A stretch of 64,000 nucleotides of DNA from Phytomonospora endophytica. GTDB lineage: Bacteria; Actinomycetota; Actinomycetes; Mycobacteriales; Micromonosporaceae. Under the pieces are notes generated by a model. The model ran no database searches. It was not told the origin of the DNA and worked only from the letters and a program-made list of their open reading frames with translations. Position numbers and translations under genes: made by a program. The stretch covers positions 186,001 through 250,000 of the forward strand of contig NZ_JACHGT010000003.1 of assembly GCF_014202425.1 (NCBI RefSeq), given 5' to 3'. Shown here one piece after another: positions 43,355 through 52,604 of the stretch (positions within the stretch are counted from its first letter, which is position 1; the number at the start of each line of letters is the position of its first letter).

Positions 43355-44308
43355 GTGCATGCAAACGCAACCCTCCCGGGACCGGTCATCGCGCTCGTCG
43401 GCCCGACGGCCGCGGGCAAGTCCGCGTTGTCGCTGGCGGTGGCCCGCGCGGTGGGCTCCGGCGGGGGCGGCGAGGTCGTCAACGCCGATTCGATGCAGCT
43501 GTACCGGGGCATGGACATAGGCACGGCGAAGGTCACCGTCGCCGAACGGGAGAGCGTCCCGCACCACATGCTCGACATCTGGGATGTCACCCAGACGGCC
43601 GATGTGGCGTCGTACCAACAGGCGACGCGATCTACCGTTGTCGACATACTTTCCCGCGGGCGCGTGCCCGTCCTGGTCGGGGGATCGGGCCTCTACGTCG
43701 ACGCCGTCCTCGACGAGTTCGAATTCCCCGGGACCGACCCCGAACTGCGCGCCGCCCTGGAGGCCGAACTCGCCGAACACGGCCCGGAGGTCCTCCACGC
43801 CCGCCTCAGTGAGCGCGATCCGGCCGCCGCGGCGGCGATCCTGCCCAGCAACGGCCGCCGCGTCGTGCGCGCCCTGGAGGTCGTCGAGCTCACCGGGGGC
43901 TTCCGAGCGGAGCTCCCGCCCGAGCCGGTCGCCCGCTACCGGAGCCTGCGCATCGGGGTGGACCGCGACACCGCCGAACTCGACGAGCGCATCGCCGCAC
44001 GCGTCGGCCAGATGTGGGAGGCCGGGCTCGTCGACGAGGTCCGCGGGCTGCTCCCGCACGGCCTGGCCGAAGGTCTCACCGCCTCCCGGGCCATCGGGTA
44101 CCGGCAGGTCCTGCGCTTCCTCGCGGGGGAGTGCACCGAGGACGAGGCCCGCGACGACACCGTGCGCGCCACCCGCCGCTTCGTGCGCCGCCAGCGCTCC
44201 TGGTTCCGCCGCGACAAGCGCGTCGTCTGGCTCGACGCCGCCCGGCCCGACCTCACCGAAGCGGCCACGGGCATCATTGACCAGTGGGAACAGGAACGCG
44301 CCCGGTGA
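43355..44308 (+). CDS. miaA: tRNA dimethylallyltransferase
   Basis: 317 residues from a GTG at 43355. P-loop GPTAAGKS, NADSMQLYRGMDIGTAKV, the HHMLD motif and IGYRQVLRFL are diagnostic. It prenylates A37 of tRNAs reading UNN codons, the substrate step for MiaB. dapF follows with a GTGA overlap. Confidence 0.97.
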   Translation: MHANATLPGPVIALVGPTAAGKSALSLAVARAVGSGGGGEVVNADSMQLYRGMDIGTAKVTVAERESVPHHMLDIWDVTQTADVASYQQATRSTVVDILSRGRVPVLVGGSGLYVDAVLDEFEFPGTDPELRAALEAELAEHGPEVLHARLSERDPAAAAAILPSNGRRVVRALEVVELTGGFRAELPPEPVARYRSLRIGVDRDTAELDERIAARVGQMWEAGLVDEVRGLLPHGLAEGLTASRAIGYRQVLRFLAGECTEDEARDDTVRATRRFVRRQRSWFRRDKRVVWLDAARPDLTEAATGIIDQWEQERAR

Positions 44309-45120
44309 TCGGCGCCGCAGGGATTCAGTTCGCCAAAGGCCACGGGACGGGCAACGACTTCGTCGTCATCCCCGACCTCGACGCCTCGATCGAGCTCACC
44401 GCCGCGCAGGTCGCGGCCATCTGCGACCGGCACAACGGGATAGGCGCCGACGGCATCATGCGCGTCGTGCACGCCGCCAAACACCCCGAAGCGCACGACC
44501 AGGCCGACAGCGCCGAGTGGTTCATGGACTACCGCAACGCCGACGGCAGCATCGCCGAGATGTGCGGCAACGGCGTCCGCGTCTTCACCCGCTACCTCCT
44601 CGAAACCGGACTCTCGTCCGGTTCGGCCGTCCCGGTCGCGACCCGCGCCGGGCTGCGCACCGTCGACGTCGTCGGCGACGACCTCCGCGTCGACATGTCC
44701 CCGGCGCGTTTCCTCGGCACCGAACACGCCACCCTGGCCGGTCGCGCCTACGAGGGCACCCACGTCAGCATGGGCAACCCCCACCTCGTCGTACACGTCA
44801 CCGAAGACGAACTCGCCGCCCTCGAACTCTTCCGCGAACCCCAGGTCGACCCGGCGGTGTTCCCGAACAAGGCCAACATCGAGTTCATCTGCCCGACCCC
44901 GACCGGCGTGCGCATGCGCGTCTACGAACGCGGCGTCGGGGAGACCCTCTCCTGCGGCACCGGCGCGTGCGCGGCGGGCGCCGTCGGCCTCGGCGGCGGA
45001 CAGGGCACCGCGACCGTTGACGTGCCCGGCGGCCGCCTCACCGTCACCGTCGACGAACGGACCCTCTGGCTGAGTGGACCGGCCGTCATGGTCGCCGAAG
45101 GACGCTTCCACCTGCGCTGA
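44305..45120 (+). CDS. dapF: Diaminopimelate epimerase
   Basis: 271 residues from a GTG that overlaps the miaA stop. Both catalytic cysteines are present, in EMCGNGVR and in LSCGTGACA, and KGHGTGNDF opens the protein. It makes meso-diaminopimelate for lysine and peptidoglycan, as expected for a Gram-positive wall. Coupled to miaA. Confidence 0.97.
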   Translation: MIGAAGIQFAKGHGTGNDFVVIPDLDASIELTAAQVAAICDRHNGIGADGIMRVVHAAKHPEAHDQADSAEWFMDYRNADGSIAEMCGNGVRVFTRYLLETGLSSGSAVPVATRAGLRTVDVVGDDLRVDMSPARFLGTEHATLAGRAYEGTHVSMGNPHLVVHVTEDELAALELFREPQVDPAVFPNKANIEFICPTPTGVRMRVYERGVGETLSCGTGACAAGAVGLGGGQGTATVDVPGGRLTVTVDERTLWLSGPAVMVAEGRFHLR

Positions 45121-45225
45121 CGCCCCGGCGCTAAGTCGCGTGAACCGAACGGCGCCGCCTTCCGTTTCACCGGATGTGAGCCGCGCGCAGGGCGCGGCGG
45201 GACCACCGGAGACGAGGAGCGCGCC

Positions 45226-45387
45226 ATGGGCGACGACTGGAACGGCGACGGCGACCACGCCGAGGCGGCCGAGTACGAAGAGGCTCAGTACCACGAGGCC
45301 GAGGCCTACGAGGACCAGCAGCAGGCGGAGGACGTCTGGGAGGACGCGAACTCCAGCTACGACGAGGACGTCTCCGCCTACGTCTGA
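45226..45387 (+). CDS. Very acidic 53-residue protein
   Basis: A strong ribosome site (GAGGAG) precedes the ATG at 45226. The product (start MGDDWNGDGDHAEAAEYEEA) has no Lys or Arg, abundant Asp/Glu/Ala/Gln/Tyr, and no Cys or hydrophobic core, so it is probably disordered. A hairpin terminator follows 12 bases after the stop. Clear codon bias supports reality. Function unknown; binding a basic partner or metal is a guess. Confidence 0.7.
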   Translation: MGDDWNGDGDHAEAAEYEEAQYHEAEAYEDQQQAEDVWEDANSSYDEDVSAYV

Positions 45388-45399
45388 CCGGCGACACGA

Positions 45400-45431
45400 A
45401 AGCGCCCCGGGCCCTACCGCCCGGGGCGCTT
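45400..45431. terminator. Bidirectional terminator
   Basis: 13-base arms AAGCGCCCCGGGC (45400-45412) and GCCCGGGGCGCTT (45419-45431) with a six-base loop and A/T-ending flanks, between the acidic-protein gene and the convergent malic enzyme gene. Confidence 0.8.
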
Positions 45432-45450
45432 CGACGTCGTCCTCCGGCGA

Positions 45451-46869
45451 CTACCGGCTCGGAGTCTGCTCACGCCCGGCGAGCAGCGCCTTCTTCACCG
45501 CGTCGGCGACCGCGGGGGAGACGTGCGGGTCGAACACGCTCGGCACGATCACGCTCGGGTTGACCTTGTCGGCACCGACCACGTCGGCGATCGCCTGAGC
45601 CGCGGCGAGCGCGGCGGCGTCGGTCCACTCGGTGGCCTGCGCGTCGAGCATTCCCCGGAACACGCCCGGGAACGCCAGCACGTTGTTGATCTGGTTGGGC
45701 TGGTCAGAACGCCCCGTCGCCACGATCGCGGCGTGCTCGGCGGCCTCCATCGGGTTGATCTCCGGGTCGGGGTTGGCCAGCGCGAACACGATCGGATCGG
45801 GCGCCATCTTGGCGATGTCGGCGCCTTCGAGGAGATTGGGCGCGCTCACCCCGATGAACACGTCCGAACCGACCAGCGCGCCTTTCAGCGACCCGCTGAA
45901 GTCGTCCCGGTTGGTGTTCTCGGCGAGCCACTTCCACGACTCACGGCCGTTGAACTCCATCCCGCGATGCAGCGCACCCGCCCGGTCGCACGCGATGATG
46001 TCGCCGACACCCTGCTTGAGCAGCAACTTCATGATCGCCGTACCCGCCGCGCCCGCACCCGACACCACGACCCGCACGTCCTCGATGCGCTTGTCGACCA
46101 CGCGCAGCGCGTTCGTCAGTGCCGCCAGCACCACGATCGCCGTACCGTGCTGATCATCGTGGAACACCGGGATGTCGAGACGCTCCCGCAACCGCTCCTC
46201 GATCTCGAAACAGCGCGGAGCGGCGATGTCCTCAAGGTTGATGCCCCCGTACACCGGCGCGATCGCCGCGACGATGTTGACGATCTCGTCGGTGTCCTGC
46301 GTGTCCAGGCACACCGGCCACGCGTCGACACCCCCGAAACGCTTGAACAGCGCCGCCTTGCCCTCCATGACCGGCAACGCCGCCGCCGGGCCGATGTTGC
46401 CCAGCCCCAGCACCGCCGACCCGTCGGTCACCACGGCCACCGTGTTCCGCTTGATCGTCAAGCGCCGCGCGTCCTCCGGGTTCTCCGCGATGGCCATGCA
46501 CACCCGCGCCACACCCGGCGTGTACGCACGCGACAACTCGTCACGGTTGCGCAACGACACCTTCGACGTGACCTCGACCTTCCCACCCAGATGCAGCAGG
46601 AAGGTCCGGTCGGACACCTTCCGGACCGACACCCCCGGCAACTCGCCGAGGATCTGCGCGATCTGCTCGGCATGACCCGAGTCGGACGTGTCGCAGGTGA
46701 TGTCGACGACCACGTTCTTGTGATCGGAGCTCACGACGTCCAAGGCGGTCACAATCCCGCCGGCCTCACCCACGGCGGTGGTGAGACGGCCGATCGCACC
46801 GGCGTCCGCGGGAAGCGAGACACGAACGGTGATGGAGAAACCGGCGCTGGGCAGCTGGCGAATGGACAC
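45451..46869 (-). CDS. NAD-dependent malic enzyme with N-terminal ACT domain
   Basis: 472 residues from a GTG at 46869 with AGAGGAG four bases upstream. An ACT-like regulatory domain (about 1-85) precedes the malic enzyme catalytic domain (YTPGVARVC, RLTIKRNTVAVVTDGSAVLG, VFHDDQHGTA) and the NAD-binding domain (VSGAGAAGTAIMKLL). It decarboxylates malate to pyruvate. It diverges from hflX. The length is typical for ACT-type bacterial malic enzymes. Confidence 0.93.
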   Translation of the reverse strand: MSIRQLPSAGFSITVRVSLPADAGAIGRLTTAVGEAGGIVTALDVVSSDHKNVVVDITCDTSDSGHAEQIAQILGELPGVSVRKVSDRTFLLHLGGKVEVTSKVSLRNRDELSRAYTPGVARVCMAIAENPEDARRLTIKRNTVAVVTDGSAVLGLGNIGPAAALPVMEGKAALFKRFGGVDAWPVCLDTQDTDEIVNIVAAIAPVYGGINLEDIAAPRCFEIEERLRERLDIPVFHDDQHGTAIVVLAALTNALRVVDKRIEDVRVVVSGAGAAGTAIMKLLLKQGVGDIIACDRAGALHRGMEFNGRESWKWLAENTNRDDFSGSLKGALVGSDVFIGVSAPNLLEGADIAKMAPDPIVFALANPDPEINPMEAAEHAAIVATGRSDQPNQINNVLAFPGVFRGMLDAQATEWTDAAALAAAQAIADVVGADKVNPSVIVPSVFDPHVSPAVADAVKKALLAGREQTPSR

Positions 46870-47073
46870 GACGCTCCTCTTTGAGACGGCTGGGTGGATG
46901 CAACCTTCACCATTCTTACTCGTTTGCGCACACGACCCACGCGCGTGGGGCGCACGTGTTGCCCCGCGCACGGGAATGCCCCGCCCCCTCCCACCGTTCC
47001 ACCCACGCCATCCGACCTCACCCACGCCCAAACCCGCGTGCACTCTCCGCACATCCGTGCGACGATTCAGCCA

Positions 47074-48501
47074 ATGACTGAGACGAACATGAACCCAGAA
47101 TTCGACGACCTCTTCACCGACGACAACGGCGAACTCGAACTCGCCGAGCGCAACGCCCTGCGCCGCGTGGCGGGTCTGTCCACCGAACTCACCGAGATCA
47201 CCGAGGTCGAGTACCGGCAGCTTCGGCTGGAGCGGGTCGTGCTCGTCGGTGTCTGGACCGAAGGAACCCTGGAAGACGCCGAGAACTCCCTCGCCGAACT
47301 CGCCGCGCTCGCCGAGACGGCCGGGTCCCAGGTCCTCGACGGCCTCGTACAGCGACGCTCCCGTCCCGACCCCTCGACCTTCATCGGGCGAGGCAAGGTC
47401 GGCGAGCTCCGCGACGCCGTCGTCACCTCCGGCGCCGACACGGTGATCGCCGACGGTGAACTGTCCCCGAGCCAGTTGCGCAGCCTCGAACAGGAGATCA
47501 AGGTCAAGGTCATCGACCGGACCGCCTTGATCCTCGACATCTTCGCCCAGCACGCCAAGAGCCGCGAGGGCAAGGCCCAGGTCGAACTCGCGCAGCTCCA
47601 GTACCTCATGCCGCGCCTGCGCGGCTGGGGTGAGGCGCTCTCCCGCCAGGCCGGCGGCAGCGCGGGCGGCAGCGGCGGCGGCGTCGGCCTGCGCGGTCCC
47701 GGTGAGACCAAACTCGAAACCGACCGCAGGCGCATCCGCACCAAGATCGCCCGGCTCCGCCGGGAGATCGCGCAGATGAGCACCGCCCGCGACACCAAAC
47801 GCCACAACCGTCACCGGCACCTCGTGCCGAGCGTCGCCATCGCCGGCTACACCAACGCCGGCAAGTCGAGCCTGCTCAACCGCCTCACCGGCGCGGGTGT
47901 GCTCGTCGAGGACGCGCTCTTCGCCACGCTCGACCCGACGACCCGCCGGGCCCAGACCTCCGACGGACGGCACTACACGCTGTCCGACACGGTCGGGTTC
48001 GTCCGGCACCTGCCCCACCAGCTCGTCGAGGCCTTCCGCTCGACGCTCGAAGAGGTCACCGCGTCCGACCTCATCGTGCACGTCATCGACGGATCCCACC
48101 CCGACCCGCAGGGACAGGTCAAGGCCGTCCGCGAAGTGCTCGGCGACATCGGAGCCGACGAGGTCCGCGAGATCCTCGTCGTCAACAAGATGGACGCCAT
48201 CGACGCCGACATGGTGCTCGAACTGCGCGCCGAATGGCCCGACGCGGTCTTCGTGTCGGCCCACAGCGGCGCCGGGATCGACAAGCTCCGGCTCGTCATC
48301 GAGCAGGAACTGCCCCAGCCCGCCGTCGAGATGCGCGTGGTCGTGCCCTACATCCGCGGAGACCTCGTCTCCCGGATCCGCCAGCGCGGTGAGGTGCTCA
48401 GCACCGAACACCGCGGCGACGGGACCGTCCTGCACGCCCGGGTCGACGAGGCGCTCGCCGCCGAACTGCGACCCTTCGAGATGGCGGCCGAGACCGCCTG
48501 A
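47074..48501 (+). CDS. hflX: GTPase HflX
   Basis: 475 residues from the ATG at 47074; no ribosome site is evident, so translation may be leaderless. HflX domain (FIGRGKVGEL, LILDIFAQHA), a Gly-rich linker (GGSGGGVGLRGPGETKLE), then the G domain with GYTNAGKSS, DTVGF and NKMD. It splits or rescues ribosomes. A strong hairpin follows the stop. Confidence 0.96.
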   Translation: MTETNMNPEFDDLFTDDNGELELAERNALRRVAGLSTELTEITEVEYRQLRLERVVLVGVWTEGTLEDAENSLAELAALAETAGSQVLDGLVQRRSRPDPSTFIGRGKVGELRDAVVTSGADTVIADGELSPSQLRSLEQEIKVKVIDRTALILDIFAQHAKSREGKAQVELAQLQYLMPRLRGWGEALSRQAGGSAGGSGGGVGLRGPGETKLETDRRRIRTKIARLRREIAQMSTARDTKRHNRHRHLVPSVAIAGYTNAGKSSLLNRLTGAGVLVEDALFATLDPTTRRAQTSDGRHYTLSDTVGFVRHLPHQLVEAFRSTLEEVTASDLIVHVIDGSHPDPQGQVKAVREVLGDIGADEVREILVVNKMDAIDADMVLELRAEWPDAVFVSAHSGAGIDKLRLVIEQELPQPAVEMRVVVPYIRGDLVSRIRQRGEVLSTEHRGDGTVLHARVDEALAAELRPFEMAAETA

Positions 48502-48510
48502 CATCGAACC

Positions 48511-48548
48511 CGGCCGGCGCCACCCTGTGACAGGGGCGGCGCCGGCCG
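48511..48548. terminator. Terminator of hflX
   Basis: Eleven-base arms CGGCCGGCGCC (48511-48521) and GGCGCCGGCCG (48538-48548) with an inner stem CCCTG/CAGGG, ten bases after the stop. Confidence 0.75.
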
Positions 48549-48704
48549 TGGTCCGGGAGGCCCCCGTCGGCCCGCCGCGGCACGCTGTCGCGCAGCGCAC
48601 AGGCAGGAGAAGGGGCGGTGTCCTCCCCAGGTCACGGCACCGTTGGGCGTCCATCCCCGAGGACACCCCTTGCCGGCGCCGGATCTCCTCCTGGCCCGGA
48701 CTTG

Positions 48705-48724
48705 ACCTGAACCTTTGTTGATGT
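48705..48724. promoter_or_regulatory. MerR-like dyad near a promoter
   Basis: ACCTGAAC-CTTT-GTTGATGT is an imperfect dyad (6 of 8 matched) overlapping a TTGACC -35-like box, 42 bases before the NmrA-like gene. MerR-family sites have this form. No merR gene adjoins. Confidence 0.35.
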
Positions 48725-48765
48725 ACGAGGGTCATCTCATCGGAACACGAGACGAGGAGACGGCC

Positions 48766-49617
48766 ATGACCGAGCCCAAGATCCTGGTGACCGGAGCGAC
48801 CGGAAAGGTCGGCGGCGCCCTGGTCGCCCAGCTGCACGCGGCGGGCGTCCCCGTGCGCGCACTGGTGCGCCGCGAGGCCGACTTCCCTGCGGGCGTGGAG
48901 ACGGTGCGCGGCGACCTGGGCGATCCCGCCACGCTGGACGCGGCCCTGGACGGCATCGACGCGGTCTTCCTGGTGTGGCCGTTCATGAGCGCCGAGGGCG
49001 CACCGGACCTGATCGACATGATCGGCGAGCGCACCCGCCGGCTGGTCTACCTCTCCTCCGCCGGGGTGGCCGACGCGACGGATGAGCCCGGCGAGGCGAT
49101 CACCACCTTCCACGCCGAACTGGAGCGCTTGATCGAGGTCTCCGGCCTGGAATGGACCGCGCTGCGCCCCACCGGCTTCGCGAGCAACACGCTCGGCTGG
49201 GCCGACGAGGTCCGCACCACCGGAGTCGTCCGGGCACCACTGGCGAACCTGGCACGCCCGCTGATCCACGAGGCCGACATGGCCGCGGTCGCCCTCAAGG
49301 CATTGACGACCGACACCCTCCTCGCCGCCCGCCCCCTGATCACCGGCCCCGAACCGGTCACCCAGGAGCGGCAGGTCGCGCTGATCGCCGAGGCGATCGG
49401 CCGCCCGGTCCGCTTCGAGGAGATCACCCAGGACGAGGCCATGGAGGAGATGAAGGCCGCGGGCTACCCGCCGGAGTTGGTGGACGCCGTCGTCCCGGCC
49501 CAGGCCCGGCTGCTGGCCGACCCCGAACCGGTCAACGACGAGGTCGAGCGCATCACGGGCACCCCTGCGAGAACCTTCCGGAGGTGGGCCGCGGACCACG
49601 CGGCGGACTTCCGCTGA
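48766..49617 (+). CDS. NmrA-like NAD(P)-binding protein
   Basis: 283 residues with GATGKVGGALVAQL near the N-terminus and the atypical SDR layout of NmrA/QOR2 proteins, lacking the YxxxK catalytic pair in the usual place. LRPTGFASNTL and ITGPEPVTQERQV are typical of this group. GAGGAG precedes the ATG at 48766. Probably a redox-sensing or reductase protein; substrate unknown. Confidence 0.88.
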   Translation: MTEPKILVTGATGKVGGALVAQLHAAGVPVRALVRREADFPAGVETVRGDLGDPATLDAALDGIDAVFLVWPFMSAEGAPDLIDMIGERTRRLVYLSSAGVADATDEPGEAITTFHAELERLIEVSGLEWTALRPTGFASNTLGWADEVRTTGVVRAPLANLARPLIHEADMAAVALKALTTDTLLAARPLITGPEPVTQERQVALIAEAIGRPVRFEEITQDEAMEEMKAAGYPPELVDAVVPAQARLLADPEPVNDEVERITGTPARTFRRWAADHAADFR

Positions 49618-49885
49618 AGGTGGGACCCCACCCCGCAGGCCACATCGGAAGAGAGGTGGCGGCGGTGGACGTGCGGCCCGGCAACGCCGGCGCCCGCCGC
49701 CGTTCCGCACGCGGCCGGGCGAGAACCACACGATCTCCAGTCCCGTTCACCCCTTCGTCCCCACCCCCTAACCCCGTGTCGAATCGGACGAGACGACGGT
49801 TATCGTCTGTTCGGCACTCGCATCCGTTACGGAACTATGATCCGGCCAGCGCGTTGAACGTGAATGGCTCTGGCACACTGTCCCG

Positions 49886-51499
49886 GTGCGTCGACTGAAG
49901 CTGCGAACTGGTGGGATGGCGCCGCGCGCCATGGCGGTGGGTGCGCTGGTGTGCGGGCTGGTGGGGGCGGTGACGGCTCCCGCGGTAGCCGATCCCTCCG
50001 ACCCCCCGGCGGAGCCGGTCAAGGGCGAAGAGCTCTGCACCGTCTCCGACGAGCGTCTGGCCGAGCTCTCCGGCCTCGTCGCCGACGGCGACGACTACTG
50101 GGCCGTTCCCGACGGAACGCTCGAAACCGCGCAACTGGAGATCTTCAAACTCGACGCCGAGTGCAACATCCTTGAGTCGGTCCTGCCGTACAAGAAGTCC
50201 GACGGCCAGCCCGCCGACGCCAACGACCCCGAAGACCTCGGCATCGACGAGAAGGGCCGTCTGTGGGTCGCCGACTTCGGCGACAACGACAAGGTCCGCG
50301 ACACCATCGCGCTGTGGCGGGTCGACCCGAGCGAGCCCAACAGCGCCGAGCTCTACCGCCTGTCCTTCCCCGACGGCCCCCACGACGCCGAGGCGCTCCT
50401 CCTCCAGCCCGACGGCACCCCCGTCGTCGTCACCAAGGACGCCACCACCGCCCTCGTCTTCAAACCCAAGGGCGAACTCGAAAACGAGCAGACCACCGAG
50501 CTGGAACAGGTCGGCGAGTTCGCCTTCGCGCAGACCAACACCCCCGGCGGCCCCGTCGGCCCGCCCGGTCAGCTCGTCGCCACGGGCGGAGCCGTCTCCT
50601 CCGACGGTGCCAAGGCCGTCATCCGCTCCTACACCGACGCCTACGAGTGGGACGTCGCCGACGGTGACGTCGCCAAGACCATCACCGGCGGCACGGCCCC
50701 CCGTCGCACGGCCCTCCCCGAGGAGCCCCAGGGCGAGGCCATCACCTTCGGTGCCGACGGCAAGTACGTCACCGGCACCGAATCCAACGGTGAGGACGGC
50801 GCGACCCTCTATACCTACACGCCGACCGTGCCCCCGGCCCCGGAGGACACCGCCACCGAGGAAGCCGACGGCGGCGGGCTCTTCAGCGACCTCACCCTCG
50901 ACCAGCTGATCCTCCTCGCCGGCGGCAGCGTCGGCGCGCTCGGACTCATCCTCGCCGCCGTCGGCGTCATCGTGATCGTCAAGGCACGCAAACGCCGGCG
51001 CCTCGAAGGCGACGGCGACGGCGACGGCGACGCCGAGTCCGGTGACGACGACCCGGACGACGATGACGACCCGCGCTCGCGGTACGCGTCGCCGCCCGCC
51101 CCGTCCGGGTACGACCGCCGCGAGGAGATCTACGACCCGCGTGACGGCTACGACGACCCGCGCGGTTACGACCGTGACCCCCGCGATGATCGTTACGGCC
51201 GCCGCGAAGACCCCTACGACCGCGGCCACCGGCCGGACGGGCCCGCCGGGTACGACGACCGTGCCTACCGCCCCGAATACCGGGACGCGCCCGCTCAGGA
51301 CGACCGCTACGCCCCGCCCCCTTCCGCCGGCGCCGGATACCGCGACGACTCCGGCGCGCGTTACGACGGCGGCCCGGCTCCCCGTCCCGACCGTGGTGGC
51401 GGCGCCGTCTACGGCGGTGGCGGCCGCCGCGACGAGTACGGCCGTGAGGATCCCCATCCCGACTTCGGCATCCAGCGCGACGACCCGCGCGGCTACTGA
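49886..51499 (+). CDS. Membrane-anchored propeller-like protein with Asp/Tyr/Arg-rich tail
   Basis: 537 residues from a GTG at 49886. Signal peptide (cleavage after VADP-like AVA), an extracellular beta-propeller-like domain (about 45-315, with repeated DGT/DGK strands), a membrane helix (about 342-367) and a 165-residue cytoplasmic tail very rich in Asp, Tyr, Arg, Pro and Gly with irregular repeats (YDDPRGYDRDPRDD). The tail is probably disordered and may be a phosphorylation or condensate platform. Function unknown. Confidence 0.8.
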   Translation: MRRLKLRTGGMAPRAMAVGALVCGLVGAVTAPAVADPSDPPAEPVKGEELCTVSDERLAELSGLVADGDDYWAVPDGTLETAQLEIFKLDAECNILESVLPYKKSDGQPADANDPEDLGIDEKGRLWVADFGDNDKVRDTIALWRVDPSEPNSAELYRLSFPDGPHDAEALLLQPDGTPVVVTKDATTALVFKPKGELENEQTTELEQVGEFAFAQTNTPGGPVGPPGQLVATGGAVSSDGAKAVIRSYTDAYEWDVADGDVAKTITGGTAPRRTALPEEPQGEAITFGADGKYVTGTESNGEDGATLYTYTPTVPPAPEDTATEEADGGGLFSDLTLDQLILLAGGSVGALGLILAAVGVIVIVKARKRRRLEGDGDGDGDAESGDDDPDDDDDPRSRYASPPAPSGYDRREEIYDPRDGYDDPRGYDRDPRDDRYGRREDPYDRGHRPDGPAGYDDRAYRPEYRDAPAQDDRYAPPPSAGAGYRDDSGARYDGGPAPRPDRGGGAVYGGGGRRDEYGREDPHPDFGIQRDDPRGY

Positions 51500-51514
51500 C
51501 GCCAAACGCAGGTG

Positions 51515-51550
51515 AGAGCCCGGGCTCGGATCGATCCGAGCCCGGGCTCT
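51515..51550. terminator. 36-base perfect palindrome, bidirectional terminator
   Basis: A perfect palindrome centred on ATCGAT between the convergent membrane-protein gene and lexA. The arms are 18 bases with no loop, so the RNA hairpin closes with a few unpaired central bases. Confidence 0.75.
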
Positions 51551-51571
51551 TCGAAATGTTCGGGAGCCGGC

Positions 51572-52246
51572 CTAGATCCGGCGCAGGACCGCCACCACGC
51601 GGCCCAGCACGCTGGCGTGCTCGGCGGGGATCGGGTCGTAGAGCGGGTTCTGCGGCACCAGCTCGACGGTGTTGCCCTGGCGGCGCAGCGTCTTGACCGT
51701 CGCCTCGTCGTCAAGCAGCGCGGCGACGATGTCGCCGTTGGTCGCGTCGTTCTGCTGACGGACCACGACCCAGTCGCCGTCCTGGATGGCGGCGTTGATC
51801 ATCGAGTCGCCCTTGACGCGCAGCAGGAAGTGCGCGCCCTCGCCGACCAGTTCGCGGGGCAGCGGGAACACCTCCTCGGCGTTCTGCTCGGCCAGGATCG
51901 GGGTACCCGCGGCGATCTCACCGAGCACCGGCACGAAGGTGGGCGTCGGGCGCCGCACGGGCTCGTTGTTCTCGATCGGGCGCACGTCGACGGCGCGCGG
52001 ACGGTTGGGCGCCTTGCGAAGGAACCCCTTCCGCTGAAGCACGCCGAGCTGGTATGCCACACTCGACGCCGACGCCAGACCGACCGCCTCGCCGATCTCG
52101 CGAACGCTCGGGGGATACCCCCTGACGTCGACCGATTCACGGATGTAGGCGAGAATGCGGCGTTGCCGTTCGGTCAGTACGACCTTCTCCGCTGCCGAAT
52201 CGCCCGAATCGACGCTCTGTTCGGGCTTGGCCGGATTGATGGCCAC
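51572..52246 (-). CDS. lexA: SOS repressor LexA
   Basis: 224 residues from a GTG at 52246, chosen for GAGGAGG six bases upstream; the ATG at 52261 lies before that site. Winged helix ([20 protein letters not shown]), the Ala-Gly cleavage site in EIAAGTP, catalytic Ser in GDSM and Lys in TVKTL. It represses SOS genes, here itself and recA, through boxes upstream of each. Confidence 0.97.
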   Translation of the reverse strand: MAINPAKPEQSVDSGDSAAEKVVLTERQRRILAYIRESVDVRGYPPSVREIGEAVGLASASSVAYQLGVLQRKGFLRKAPNRPRAVDVRPIENNEPVRRPTPTFVPVLGEIAAGTPILAEQNAEEVFPLPRELVGEGAHFLLRVKGDSMINAAIQDGDWVVVRQQNDATNGDIVAALLDDEATVKTLRRQGNTVELVPQNPLYDPIPAEHASVLGRVVAVLRRI

Positions 52247-52308
52247 CTGGGTCCTCCTCATGGGTGATCGCCGCTGGTGGTGACATTAGTCGGTTGTGTC
52301 GGGGAAGG

Positions 52309-52323
52309 CAAACATCCGTTCGA
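52309..52323. promoter_or_regulatory. SOS box upstream of lexA
   Basis: On the minus strand TCGAAC-GGAT-GTTTG, with one mismatch from GAAC-N4-GTTC. It lies about 63 bases upstream of the lexA start and implies autoregulation. Confidence 0.75.
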
Positions 52324-52460
52324 TTCCGGCGGCCCGTGTCGGAAGTCCGCGCCGCACATTGCGTGACGGGTGGGGTCACCGAAACGGATGAGATTGACGC
52401 GACACCGGGGGATTCGGCGGTTCGACTTGCATCGCCGCGTCGAAAGGCATACCGTCGGAG

Positions 52461-52477
52461 GCACAACATCTAGTGGT
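52461..52477. promoter_or_regulatory. Possible NrdR box
   Basis: GCACAACATCTAGTGGT resembles NrdR sites of the ACAC-TATAT-GTGT type, an AT-centred dyad ending AGTGG. It is 128 bases upstream of nrdR. Only this one clear copy was found where NrdR usually binds two, so the call is tentative. Confidence 0.35.
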
Positions 52478-52491
52478 TACAGTCATGTGAG

Positions 52492-52543
52492 TTGTCCACA
52501 GGTTGGGGTAGGTCTTCCACAGGCCATCCACAGCCCGTCCACA
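52492..52543 (+). promoter_or_regulatory. Phased row of DnaA-box-like nonamers
   Basis: Four same-strand nonamers: TTGTCCACA (52492, perfect consensus), TCTTCCACA (52513), CCATCCACA (52524) and CCGTCCACA (52535). Spacings are 21, 11 and 11 bases, so all face the same side of the helix. They lie directly upstream of nrdR. No dnaA or dnaN is near, so this is not a recognisable chromosome origin. Confidence 0.6.
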
Positions 52544-52604
52544 ACGCCCCGCCCACCGGGGCCGTCACTGACTGCCAGCGGGGGCTACGAAGGAGGCGAG
52601 TGAC

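Noticed and set aside
46870-49731. Apparent 950-codon extension of the malic enzyme frame into hflX and beyond
   Set aside because: It is antisense to hflX and the NmrA-like gene, and the malic enzyme has a well-placed GTG start with a ribosome site at 46869.
52492-52543. Chromosome replication origin
   Set aside because: DnaA-like boxes occur, but there are only four, and dnaA, dnaN, rpmH and an AT-rich unwinding region are absent.
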